Of a stretch of DNA of 64,000 nt, positions 9,944-19,421 are shown one piece after another. Source of the stretch: JAPLDB01 sp038230515. GTDB lineage: Bacteria > Bacteroidota > Bacteroidia > AKYH767-A > 2013-40CM-41-45. The stretch lies in the NCBI GenBank assembly GCA_038230515.1, contig JBBRND010000007.1:89848-153847 (forward strand), given 5' to 3'. Numbering within the stretch: position 1 is the first letter of the stretch; each line of letters starts with the position of its first letter. Under the pieces are notes generated by a model. The model was not told the origin of the DNA and did not search any database. It saw only the letters and a program-made list of their open reading frames with translations. Position numbers and translations under genes: made by a program.

Positions 9944-10066
9944 ATGAGAAGATTTTATCTTTCTCATTTCCTTTTCAGATTTTTATTTTCTACTGAAATT
10001 TTTTCAGTTGCATATTTTTTCTTATTGAAATCATTTGCTCAAAATCGTTTAACTTGCAAAAAATAA
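9944..10066 (+). CDS. Short ORF resembling a free signal peptide
   Basis: ATG to TAA encodes 40 residues. They start MRRF, continue with a long hydrophobic stretch, and end FLLKSFAQNRLTCKK, which looks like a signal sequence with an Ala-Gln cleavage region and nothing after it. It ends 5 bp before the ATG of the second giant gene. It may be a leader peptide or the leftover 5' end of an older gene copy. Coding status is unproven. Confidence 0.3.
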   Translation: MRRFYLSHFLFRFLFSTEIFSVAYFFLLKSFAQNRLTCKK

Positions 10067-10071
10067 TTCGC

Positions 10072-13000
10072 ATGAAAACTTTCCCTACAACCTTCGCTAG
10101 ATTTTTATTTGCGGGAGTATTTATTTTACTTCAGCAAAGTTTTTCTTATTCACAATCAACGGGAATAAATTATACTTACTCTACTCAAGCATACGGTGCA
10201 TGGGCTGCAAATGGAGGTGCTGTAATTGCTGGTAGTCCAGGTGCAGATAATACTCTTTTTACAATTACCCCTCCTCCAGGAGTAGGTGCAAATCAATGGA
10301 ATGGATTCTTTTTCGGAAGCACTTATTTTCCTCCAGGACAACCAATTTATATTTCTTCAAATGGTTTTATGTCATTCATAAATCCTGGATCTTCAATACC
10401 AACCAATAGCCTAGCTACCAGCCCTTATGCAGTGATCGCTCCCCTTTGGGATGATCTGGCAGTTGCCCCTGCCGGAAATATTAATTGGAGAATTGTGGGG
10501 GGAGGATCCCCCAACAGAAAATTAGTTGTTGAATGGAACCAGATGCTTTGGGATAAAGGTGCCGCTGTTCAGGCAATTACTATGCAGGTAACCATATGGG
10601 AAAAGACGGCAGTTCTTGCAAATGTTATCGACATAAAATATCTGAACAATGGAGCCGGAATCGCGAATATTAATAATGCATCAAGTGGTGCCTCAGTTGG
10701 TTTGTCAGGTTTTTGCTCAGGAGACTTTTATAGCTATGCTTCTGTTCCCGGAGCCGGAGCTCCAGTGAAAACAGCTGAAAATACTACCCTTGCATCTCAT
10801 CCATCTACAACATTTTTCTATCGTCTCACTCCCAATGTTCATCCAAACGACAATTGCGCAAGTGCGCAGGCAATTGTCTTTAATCCGGCATCGTTTCTCA
10901 TTCCAACTCCTGGAACTACTCTTCACTCTACCATATCTGCTGCCCCGGCAGGATGCTGGGGTGCTCCGATTACAAATGCTGCAGATGTGTGGTTTACTTT
11001 TACGAAACCAGCAGGCATTACTAACTTTGAAATATTTACAGACAGTTTAGATTGCAGAGGTCCTAATTACAAAACAGGAATCGAAGTTTACACTTCCTGT
11101 GGTGGTGCACCTGTAGCATGTAATTTCGGAAGCGCGGGACCTTCGGGTACTGCATCTTCCTATCTCAATATGACTAATGCTTCTTTTGGAGTTCCCTGTG
11201 CTTCGCAGCAGTATTGGGTGAGAGTTGCTACTGATACAACTTACAAAGGGTATTTTAGGTTCTACATCCGTCCACCGGGAAGAGATTGTGCTTTTGCAAC
11301 CAATATAACTCCTTGCGGTATTCCTTACACTGCACCTGCTGGCTTATCTACCTGCGGCTTCGCCAACGATTACGATAGTATAAACTCGCTCTGTCATCAT
11401 TCCTTTCAAAAAGGAGAGGACTATGTGTTTACCTACACTCCTCCTGTTTCACAATGTGTAGACTTTCATTTGAACAATACACCGCCCAATTCTTTTCCTG
11501 GATTATTTATTTATGATGGCTGCCCTAACGTGTCCAGTTGCCTTGGTATTGTAACCGGATTAGGAGGAACCAATCTTATCTTTAGTAACTTTACACTGAG
11601 TGCCGGAGTTCCTTATTACTTTGTGGTTGATTACGATAGTTCAAACTTCACTACTTGCCTCAGTATGTTCGACTTCAGTATTAGCACAAGTCTCACGAGC
11701 GCGCCAGGCAATGATTTGTGTGCAAGTGCGCCTGTAATTCCAGTAAACGTTTCGGCAGTGTCTTCTTGTACGGGGGTTACAAATTACAATAACAGTTGTG
11801 CTACTCCTTCTGCAGCCGGAATTCCTTTACCGGGATGTGGAGCATTTACGGATGGAGTTACACCTGATGTGTGGTTTACTGTTGTTTCAAATGGCACTAC
11901 TTCCCCGCATCAAATCAATGTAAATCCGGGTTCTCCGACTGCCCAGGATTTAGCGATGGCAGTTTATACAGCGCCTTCCTGCGCTGGACCATTTACATTA
12001 GTAAACTGCGATGATAATTCAGGTGGCTTTTCGATGCCTTCTTTAACTGTAGTTCCTCCTGTGGGACCTGCCACTACTTACTATGTGAGAGTTTGGTCTA
12101 ATGACGGAACCCAACCCGGAAACTTTAATATTTGTGCTATCGTTGGCTGCACTCCAGCAAATGATTTACCATGCAGTGCTGTGAATCTTACTTTAGGCGT
12201 ACCTGTTAATGGGGATAACGGCTGCTCCTCAGGAGCAGGTGAACCGGCAATAGTGGGAGGTGCTTCATGTTGGGGTGGTGCTGCTAATGCTATAAATACA
12301 GTTTGGTATAAATTTACGGCTCCGGCATCAGGAAGTGTTATCATTCGAACTCGGTTATTTACTTTGTTTGATTCGCAAATTGCATTGTTCAGCGGTGCCT
12401 GTGGCCCGGCACTAGTTGAAATTGCATGTAACAATGATGTGGTTGCCGGATGTGGTGGATATTTGTTTTCATATCGTTATTCTCAAATTACAAGCCCTGC
12501 ATTAATACCCGGAAATATTTACTACATTGCTGTTGATGGCAGAGGTTCAAACACCGGTTCATTTGAAATAATTGCAATTGATGGAACTTCTAGTTTCCCT
12601 CCTGTTCCTGTACAAGATTGTGCACTCGCACAGACAATTTGTTCGAATTCAACATTCACAGTTGCTGATCCCGGTTATCAGGGCATCGGAAATTATTGTG
12701 ACGTTGCCGCACCAACAAGTTGTATTGCAAGTGGCGAAAAAGCATCAGCATGGTATATCTTTTCAATTGCTGCTCCGGGTGGCTTGGTACAGTTCTCTAT
12801 AAATCCTTTTAACAGTACAGATTACGATTTTTTCCTTTTCAGAATAGATGGAGTTGCCAACCCTTGTGCTCAGCTTGCAGCAGGAAATCTTGCAGCTTTC
12901 CCGTTTTACTCTTGCAGCTGGACAGACACTTATGGTCCCACCGGAATGTCGAATGCAATTGCAGGAACAAGTGCGGCTAATGTTTGTACTGGAGCAATTG

Positions 13001-14967
13001 GCCCGGCTTTCCATCCTGCATACACTGTCACAGGTGGAGAAACATTTTTGTTATATCTCAGTAACTGGACAAACAATACCTCGGGTTTTACACTTGACTG
13101 GTTGGGTACTCCGATCAGCGGTACGCCCCCTGTTCGTTATTGGCAGAACAGCATTGATAATGTTTGGACAAACAATGTAAACTGGACTCCAACTTGCGGT
13201 GGCGTTCCTGATTGCTATACAAATGGAATTGCAGCCGTCATAACAAATGTCGGTGTTGCTCCTGTTATTTCAGCAAATACTTCGGTAAAAGATATTACTA
13301 TTAATCTGGGTGCTACTCTGACAATTGGGATTGGAGTCAATGTTGATGTGTGCGGGGATTTCACGAACAACGGAACGCTTGTTTGTGCTGCTAATTCAAC
13401 GATACGTTTTGTCGGAATTGCAAATCAAAATATCAACGGAACCTTTGGTATCGGAAATGCATTCAATCATTTCACTGTGCAGAAAGGCAGCGGCTGGGTT
13501 AAGTTGAATACTAATATTTACATAAATGGAAATGATTCAATCATTGGCGGAATAGTTGACAATAATCTAAAAAATACATTTCTTAAAGGAAATTTCTATA
13601 ACTATAGTGGGGCAGCGAGTTTTACGAATATGGGCGTTGGTGCAGGAGGAAGTACTTTAAACTTTACCGGTGCTGCTCCTCAGAATTATACAAATCTTGT
13701 TAGTAATCTTACCCTCAATAATGTTACAATGAATCAGACCACTGCTTCAACAGTTGTGCTTGCTGCGGGAGCTTTCAACGATATGATTCTTGGAACAGGT
13801 GGACTGCTAACGCTTACTTTGGGGATTATCAACACCGGAGCAGCACAAAAAGTTGATGTTACAAACTCTACAGCTGCTGCTGTTACTGCCGGTAATGCTA
13901 CTAGTTATGTTGAAAATGTTTTGAGGCGTGCTATTCCTCTAGCTCTCGGAGTGTACGAGTTCCCTCTCGGAATCACTTCGAAAGGATACCAACGATTCTC
14001 GCTGCAATATACAACAGCACCCACCACAGTGTATTCCCTTACAGGAAAATTCCGACTCTGGTCTCCATTGCCAGCTGCTGGACCAAATGTGACAGAATGT
14101 ATTTCTGCCAACTACAGTTGCTGTGCGCCTTATGATAATGGTTACTGGACGATGGACGCAAGCAGCGTATCGGGCTGGGGAACCTACACTGCCAATGCCT
14201 ACCCGCTAAATGTAACGAATGATATCGGAGGTGCACCAAACGGATACTCCATTATGAAATCGCCTTCCAATAATGGCTTAGGGGCATGGGTAATGCAGGG
14301 AACATGCGTAACCCCGGGAATGGGTGTTGCTCCTGTTTCCAGAACGGCATTAAATTCTTTTTCTGATTTCGGTGTTGTTCAATACACTTCTCCGCTGCCG
14401 ATTGAACTTTTGAGTTTTGAAGCAGATCAGGACTTAGATGGAACTGTTCTTTCCTCATGGGCAACTGCTACTGAAATCAACAACGATCATTTTGAAGTGG
14501 AGCGAAGCGTAAATGGCAATGATAATTTCAAAAATATTGGAACCGTAAAAGGATTTGGTGCAGGCACTACTACAAATAATCACTACTATACATTACGTGA
14601 TCAAGACCAATGCAACGGTATAAACTATTATCGCATCAGACAAGTTGATATTGATGGACGCTTCACTTATAGTAACGTAGTAGCAGTTCGTTGCCGCAAT
14701 AAGGATGATTTAGTTTCAGTATTTCCAAATCCATCTAATACAAAAATCAATATTGGCTTCTTCGAAACTGCCGACAGCAAGGTGACCATTGATATTCTTG
14801 ATATGTTCGGCAATGTTGTTTCATCTTCGTTGTTCGCAGTGAAGAAGGATTTGAATAACGTGGAAATGAAAATTGATCAATTGTCAAATGGCTTTTATTA
14901 TTTGCGCTTTAGGAACACTGATATAGGTAACGAAGCAACAAGACAAGTTAAGTTCCTGAAATATTGA
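10072..14967 (+). CDS. Giant multidomain T9SS surface protein (copy 2)
   Basis: A paralogue of the preceding giant gene with the same module order. It has a signal peptide (first 28 residues, ending SYSQ), a head with SSNGFMSF and IAPLWDDL, five cysteine-bearing beta modules with DVWFTFTK, DVWFTVVS and DCALAQTICS, a beta-helix-like region, a TEINNDHFEVERS module, and a type A T9SS domain (VFPNPSNTKINIGFF, then VKFLKY). I place the start at the ATG 10072 because it leads straight into a signal peptide; the frame stays open to a TTG at 10054. The product is 1632 aa. The C-terminal modules are the most similar between the copies. Function is unknown; surface adhesion is an inference. Confidence 0.85.
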   Translation: MKTFPTTFARFLFAGVFILLQQSFSYSQSTGINYTYSTQAYGAWAANGGAVIAGSPGADNTLFTITPPPGVGANQWNGFFFGSTYFPPGQPIYISSNGFMSFINPGSSIPTNSLATSPYAVIAPLWDDLAVAPAGNINWRIVGGGSPNRKLVVEWNQMLWDKGAAVQAITMQVTIWEKTAVLANVIDIKYLNNGAGIANINNASSGASVGLSGFCSGDFYSYASVPGAGAPVKTAENTTLASHPSTTFFYRLTPNVHPNDNCASAQAIVFNPASFLIPTPGTTLHSTISAAPAGCWGAPITNAADVWFTFTKPAGITNFEIFTDSLDCRGPNYKTGIEVYTSCGGAPVACNFGSAGPSGTASSYLNMTNASFGVPCASQQYWVRVATDTTYKGYFRFYIRPPGRDCAFATNITPCGIPYTAPAGLSTCGFANDYDSINSLCHHSFQKGEDYVFTYTPPVSQCVDFHLNNTPPNSFPGLFIYDGCPNVSSCLGIVTGLGGTNLIFSNFTLSAGVPYYFVVDYDSSNFTTCLSMFDFSISTSLTSAPGNDLCASAPVIPVNVSAVSSCTGVTNYNNSCATPSAAGIPLPGCGAFTDGVTPDVWFTVVSNGTTSPHQINVNPGSPTAQDLAMAVYTAPSCAGPFTLVNCDDNSGGFSMPSLTVVPPVGPATTYYVRVWSNDGTQPGNFNICAIVGCTPANDLPCSAVNLTLGVPVNGDNGCSSGAGEPAIVGGASCWGGAANAINTVWYKFTAPASGSVIIRTRLFTLFDSQIALFSGACGPALVEIACNNDVVAGCGGYLFSYRYSQITSPALIPGNIYYIAVDGRGSNTGSFEIIAIDGTSSFPPVPVQDCALAQTICSNSTFTVADPGYQGIGNYCDVAAPTSCIASGEKASAWYIFSIAAPGGLVQFSINPFNSTDYDFFLFRIDGVANPCAQLAAGNLAAFPFYSCSWTDTYGPTGMSNAIAGTSAANVCTGAIGPAFHPAYTVTGGETFLLYLSNWTNNTSGFTLDWLGTPISGTPPVRYWQNSIDNVWTNNVNWTPTCGGVPDCYTNGIAAVITNVGVAPVISANTSVKDITINLGATLTIGIGVNVDVCGDFTNNGTLVCAANSTIRFVGIANQNINGTFGIGNAFNHFTVQKGSGWVKLNTNIYINGNDSIIGGIVDNNLKNTFLKGNFYNYSGAASFTNMGVGAGGSTLNFTGAAPQNYTNLVSNLTLNNVTMNQTTASTVVLAAGAFNDMILGTGGLLTLTLGIINTGAAQKVDVTNSTAAAVTAGNATSYVENVLRRAIPLALGVYEFPLGITSKGYQRFSLQYTTAPTTVYSLTGKFRLWSPLPAAGPNVTECISANYSCCAPYDNGYWTMDASSVSGWGTYTANAYPLNVTNDIGGAPNGYSIMKSPSNNGLGAWVMQGTCVTPGMGVAPVSRTALNSFSDFGVVQYTSPLPIELLSFEADQDLDGTVLSSWATATEINNDHFEVERSVNGNDNFKNIGTVKGFGAGTTTNNHYYTLRDQDQCNGINYYRIRQVDIDGRFTYSNVVAVRCRNKDDLVSVFPNPSNTKINIGFFETADSKVTIDILDMFGNVVSSSLFAVKKDLNNVEMKIDQLSNGFYYLRFRNTDIGNEATRQVKFLKY

Positions 14968-14988
14968 CAAATATTTTCTCTCATTGAG

Positions 14989-15016
14989 ATGCCGGAAATT
15001 TTTTCTGGCATTTTTT
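14989..15016 (+). terminator. Rho-independent terminator
   Basis: TGCCGGAAA pairs with TTTCTGGCA (one G-T pair), followed by six T. It lies just past the second giant gene and before yidC. Confidence 0.75.
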
Positions 15017-15060
15017 ATTTCTACCCCTTTCCCCTTCTCTTAAACAGTTCTCAGAATTTC

Positions 15061-15068
15061 TATCTTTG
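15061..15068 (+). promoter_or_regulatory. Candidate promoter -7 element for yidC
   Basis: TATCTTTG matches the Bacteroidota TAnnTTTG consensus and lies 18 bp before the yidC start, which would leave a very short leader. Confidence 0.5.
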
Positions 15069-15086
15069 CGCGCTTAAAAAAAATAA

Positions 15087-16928
15087 ATGGACAGAAACTC
15101 GATCATCGGAATTATTCTTATCGGCATTCTCATTATTGGGTATTCCATTTACACGCAACCTTCCGAAGCTGATCGTAAAACAATGCAGCATACTGCTGAT
15201 TCCATTCAGGCAGTAAGAAAAGCTGAACAACAACTCGCAGCAAATCAAAAAACTTTCAAGGACAATTCCGTTGCTGTTGCCGATTCTGTAATTACCGATT
15301 CTGTAAAATCAGAAATGTCACATCAGCAATTCGGGATTTTCTCTGCTTCGGCTACGGGCACCGAACAGATTTACACTTTAGAAAATGACCTGATGAAAAT
15401 ATCCATTTCTTCAAAAGGCGCATGTGTCAAAGCTGTTGAATTAAAAAACTATAAGTCATATGACGGAAAGCCAGTCACACTTTTGAGCGGAGATTCGTCT
15501 TCCTTTAACCTTTCCTTTCCTTCACAAAATCGTTCCATTAACTCAACCGATCTTTTCTTTTCTTCTGCAGGAATAATTGCTAAAGGATCAGTGAAAATAC
15601 TTTCGCTAAAGTTGAATGCGGGCGAAAATAAATTTGTTGAATACAATTACTCTATGACTGATGGAAGTTACCTCGTTGGATTCAAAGTAAATGTTACGAA
15701 TCTGAATGATGTGATTGCCCCAAATGCAACCTACCTTGCATTCGATTGGAAGGATCATATTCGTCCGCAGGAAAAAAGCATTAAGAGCGAACGTGCTGCT
15801 ACGACAGTTTATTACCATTTCATAGAGGAAGAAGTTGACAAAATAAGCCCCGCGAAAGATGAACAGCAATCGCTCAAAACAAAAGTAAAATGGATTGCTT
15901 TCAAGCAGCAGTTTTTCACTTCCGTTTTAATTGCCGACAATGCATTCGATTCTCCGGTTGTTGAAACCCGCACCGATGCAGGCAACGACAAATATGTAAA
16001 AAACCTCTCCGCTTCTTTTGCTTTACCTTATGATCATAAAAGTGATGAAAGTTACGGGATGAAATTTTATTTCGGTCCGAACCATTACCAGACGTTGAAG
16101 AAGATTGAAGGACTTGATCTTGAAAAACAAATTGACCTTGGATGGGGAATCTTTGGTTATGTAAATAAATTTCTTGTCATCCCGATTTTTAATTTCCTGA
16201 GCAGCTTCAATATTAATTTCGGAATCATCATTTTAATTCTCACAATCATTATCCGTATTGTTTTACTGCCTCTCACGTTTGGTTCGTTCAAGAGTCAGGC
16301 AAAAATAAAAGTGCTTGCGCCCGAGATGGCTGAGATCAATGAAAAGCATAAGGATGATGCCATGAAGAAGCAACAGGAAACGATGGCGCTTTACAAGAAA
16401 GCCGGTGTAAACCCGCTGGGCGGCTGCATTCCGGGCTTGCTCCAGATGCCGATACTCATTGCCATGTTCAGGTTCTTCCCAACTTCTATTGAGCTTCGTG
16501 GTGAAAGTTTTTTGTGGGCAAAAGATTTATCCACATACGATTCAGTTCTCGATCTCGGCTTCAACATTCCTTTTTACGGAGACCATGTCAGCTTATTCAC
16601 TTTGCTGATGACGGTTTCCACATTGCTTTTTACAAAGCTGAATATGCAGATGACGAGCGCCAGCAATCCGCAAATGAAATGGATGATGTACATCATGCCG
16701 GTAATGTTTCTCGGTGTCTTCAATAATTATTCTGCCGGATTGAGCTACTATTATTTCCTCAGTAATATTTTCGGCCTTGGTCAGCAATATCTTTTCAAAG
16801 CATTTATTGATGAAGAATCCATTCACCGACAGATTCAGGAAAACAAAAAGAAAGTGGTTAAGAAATCAGGATTCCAACAGCGGCTGGAAAAAATGGCGAA
16901 AGAACGTGGTTATCCGGTGAAGAAATAA
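15087..16928 (+). CDS. yidC: Membrane protein insertase YidC
   Basis: YidC inserts and folds inner-membrane proteins, alone or with Sec. The 613-residue product has the expected layout: an N-terminal membrane anchor (about 5-22), a large periplasmic beta domain (about 23-350), and the conserved Oxa1 core (about 352-590). The core contains FNINFGIIILILTIIIR, with the key hydrophilic-groove Arg near residue 390, then NPLGGCIPGLLQMPI. It ends in a basic tail. Length is normal for the phylum. It stands alone between a terminator and a convergent WG-repeat gene. Confidence 0.96.
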   Translation: MDRNSIIGIILIGILIIGYSIYTQPSEADRKTMQHTADSIQAVRKAEQQLAANQKTFKDNSVAVADSVITDSVKSEMSHQQFGIFSASATGTEQIYTLENDLMKISISSKGACVKAVELKNYKSYDGKPVTLLSGDSSSFNLSFPSQNRSINSTDLFFSSAGIIAKGSVKILSLKLNAGENKFVEYNYSMTDGSYLVGFKVNVTNLNDVIAPNATYLAFDWKDHIRPQEKSIKSERAATTVYYHFIEEEVDKISPAKDEQQSLKTKVKWIAFKQQFFTSVLIADNAFDSPVVETRTDAGNDKYVKNLSASFALPYDHKSDESYGMKFYFGPNHYQTLKKIEGLDLEKQIDLGWGIFGYVNKFLVIPIFNFLSSFNINFGIIILILTIIIRIVLLPLTFGSFKSQAKIKVLAPEMAEINEKHKDDAMKKQQETMALYKKAGVNPLGGCIPGLLQMPILIAMFRFFPTSIELRGESFLWAKDLSTYDSVLDLGFNIPFYGDHVSLFTLLMTVSTLLFTKLNMQMTSASNPQMKWMMYIMPVMFLGVFNNYSAGLSYYYFLSNIFGLGQQYLFKAFIDEESIHRQIQENKKKVVKKSGFQQRLEKMAKERGYPVKK

Positions 16929-17062
16929 TAATCGCATTCCATTTTTGATTTCATATTGCCCTTCAAATACCTAAATAGAAACCATTACTTTGCAAAAAAG
17001 GTGTATCATTTAGTCAGCGGAGATTTGTTGTATTAGAAAAAGATAAAGAGAATTAGCGCTAA

Positions 17063-19177
17063 TCACAACCCGTCTTCCCTCCATATCCAATCCCTCTTCT
17101 CTGCGTTGTAATACCCATAAAGATTGCCATTATTGAAGCGGATGACATCATCAGTTACCCATTGATATTTTTCAAACTCCGGAACTATCAAAACACTTCC
17201 TCCTTTTGAGATAAGACCGAAACGCGACCCTCTTTTAATCAAGGCAACATCTTTCTTAAAGGCAGAAATAAAAACGTAATTGAAAGGGATATTTATTTTT
17301 CCGGTAATGTCAATCACTCCGAAGGAGTTTTTGAGTTTCACTGCTGCTGCACCTTCTGAAAACTGATTCACCATATCATACTTAAAAGGAACAAGCGTTT
17401 TGTTGTCAAGATCAATGTATCCCCACTTTCCTTTTCTTCGTGCGGCAACCGGAAGATCGCTTTTATAAAAATGAAGATCGTCATATAGAGAAGGAATAAT
17501 TTTATTTCCGGTGCTGTCAATGATGGATGCTTTCGCTTTTTGTTTCACTACAGCAAAGCCGTCCATGAATTCACTTTTGTCAATTGCCTGCTTATCGAAA
17601 TCGTAAATGAGCGGAATGGAAATGTTTCCGTTTGCATCTGCATATCCGCATTTGTCGTCTTTCGCAATCAATGCAAGGCCTGAAGAAAATTTTCCGATGG
17701 CATCATAAGTAACAGGCAGCACTTCATCGCCAATACGGTTAAGAAAACCAAACACTTCATCCTTTTCGGCTTTTATCAATCCGTTTTCTTCTATCTCAAT
17801 GGAAGAATATTTCTGTGCAATAATTAAATTGCCTTTGCTGTCAATGATGCCGAGCGCATCTTCTTTTCCAACTACAGCCATGCCATTCACAAAATCAGCA
17901 GCAGATTCAAACTGTGGTTTGATAATTATTTTTCCATGCGTATCCAAGTAACCATACTTCAGTGAATCTAGAAAAAAAATTCTATCGTCATGTGGGGCGC
18001 CTACTTCCTCATAAATTGCCGGGAAAAGTGTTTCGCCATCGCGGTTTATCACAGTTGCTTTGCCATTCATCTTTACTAATGCAAAACCATTTTCAAAAGG
18101 GTCGGCTTCATCAAAAAGAAAATCAATTTCAATTTTGCCGCTCTTGCTGATGTATCCATATTTACCGTTCTTGCTCACTGCACAAAGCCCTTCAGAGAAT
18201 TCGTCCACATCATCGTACAGGTTCGGCATCACTTGTTTTCCTTCATCAGAAATAAAAGTGAAGTGATTGTTTTTTCGAACAGGGAGCAGTGTTACATTTT
18301 CAAGACGGAAATCTTCTTCCACCTGCTTGCTGTATTTAAAGTCGGGATAGTTTTTGAAAAAGTCATCCAGGTTCTGAACACTGTAGAGTTCAAGGTAGCG
18401 GTGATACAATTTCATCCAAGCAGAGGGAGCATTTTTATTTGAAGAATATTTCTTTGCGAAGGCATAATATTCTTCGGGAGATTTCTGCTTTGTTGCAATT
18501 GCAAAGAGAGAATCCTCTGCCTGCATTCGATATGGGCTTTCAGGATAGGTGTTGATGAAAGCAGCATAGCTTTTCTCCGTTCGCGATGCAACCTGCTCGC
18601 GGAAAAGACAATCCTCATAACGCCTTCGCGCTTCAGCAGTTTGCATGGTGTAAGGATAGTTTGTAAAATAATCATGGTAACTCTTACTCCTGTTCTCAGC
18701 TTTCGCAATGGAGAACGCAAGATTACTTCGCTGCTGTGAAGCGCTATCAGAAAACGAAGACCATGAATACTTACCGATGTAATCATTCCACATATCAACA
18801 TTGTTTTTAGAAGATACTTCACGATAAGCAATGGCTGCAATGGAATCTTTACGTGATGAAATTTGATACGCGCTAATGTGATATTTATCTTTCAAATCAA
18901 TTTCTTCTTCTGCTGTTAGATGACCGAAAAGAGAATCAGCAATAAGAATATAAATGCGGGCGGTGTCGAGATTGTAAAACGGATTGTCGTGACTGGAAGC
19001 AATGATGCTTAATCCGTAGTAAGCAGGAACCGGCTGCTTGCCGGCACGCGCTAAAAAGCTTTCGCGCGCCTGAAAGTAGTCATAAACGGCAAGCCGTTCA
19101 TAACCATAAGCAATTTTATCTTTTGCTGAAGATGTGAAAAAAGAAAAGCAGAAAAGAAAAATGAGGACAAATTTCAA
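17063..19177 (-). CDS. WG-repeat protein, probably exported
   Basis: The second half contains about eight WG/KWG-type repeats of roughly 45-50 residues, each with a pattern like NGKYGYISKSGKI or KGKWGYIDLDNKTLV. The first half is a helical, TPR-like region with spaced NYPY, NTYPESPYR and KKYSS motifs. The frame is open to an ATG at 19321, but the extra 48 residues look unnatural. A TTG at 19177 behind AAGGTGG gives MKFVLIFLFCFSFFTSSA, a good signal peptide, so I prefer it. WG repeats are thought to form a beta structure for binding; no enzymatic function is evident. The gene converges with yidC. Confidence 0.75.
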   Translation of the reverse strand: MKFVLIFLFCFSFFTSSAKDKIAYGYERLAVYDYFQARESFLARAGKQPVPAYYGLSIIASSHDNPFYNLDTARIYILIADSLFGHLTAEEEIDLKDKYHISAYQISSRKDSIAAIAYREVSSKNNVDMWNDYIGKYSWSSFSDSASQQRSNLAFSIAKAENRSKSYHDYFTNYPYTMQTAEARRRYEDCLFREQVASRTEKSYAAFINTYPESPYRMQAEDSLFAIATKQKSPEEYYAFAKKYSSNKNAPSAWMKLYHRYLELYSVQNLDDFFKNYPDFKYSKQVEEDFRLENVTLLPVRKNNHFTFISDEGKQVMPNLYDDVDEFSEGLCAVSKNGKYGYISKSGKIEIDFLFDEADPFENGFALVKMNGKATVINRDGETLFPAIYEEVGAPHDDRIFFLDSLKYGYLDTHGKIIIKPQFESAADFVNGMAVVGKEDALGIIDSKGNLIIAQKYSSIEIEENGLIKAEKDEVFGFLNRIGDEVLPVTYDAIGKFSSGLALIAKDDKCGYADANGNISIPLIYDFDKQAIDKSEFMDGFAVVKQKAKASIIDSTGNKIIPSLYDDLHFYKSDLPVAARRKGKWGYIDLDNKTLVPFKYDMVNQFSEGAAAVKLKNSFGVIDITGKINIPFNYVFISAFKKDVALIKRGSRFGLISKGGSVLIVPEFEKYQWVTDDVIRFNNGNLYGYYNAEKRDWIWREDGL

Positions 19178-19390
19178 AAGCCACCTTACAGGTGCTGCCC
19201 AAAAAAATCGGTACAAGCACGATCCTGTTAGGAATAAAAACAAATAGTTGATCTTCGTTTTCAAGGATGTGAAAGTAGGACTTTTTAAAAAATCAGCTTG
19301 GGATGTGCCATGATTCAACAAACAAATTGAAATTTATATCTTTTGAGCGCTAAACTTCAGACATTAAACTTTAAACTTAAACTTCTCGTT

Positions 19391-19398
19391 TATCTTTG
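19391..19398 (+). promoter_or_regulatory. Candidate promoter -7 element for paaZ
   Basis: TATCTTTG, a match to TAnnTTTG, lies 23 bp before the paaZ start. Confidence 0.5.
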
Positions 19399-19421
19399 CC
19401 TTTCATTTTTCAAAAATAATC

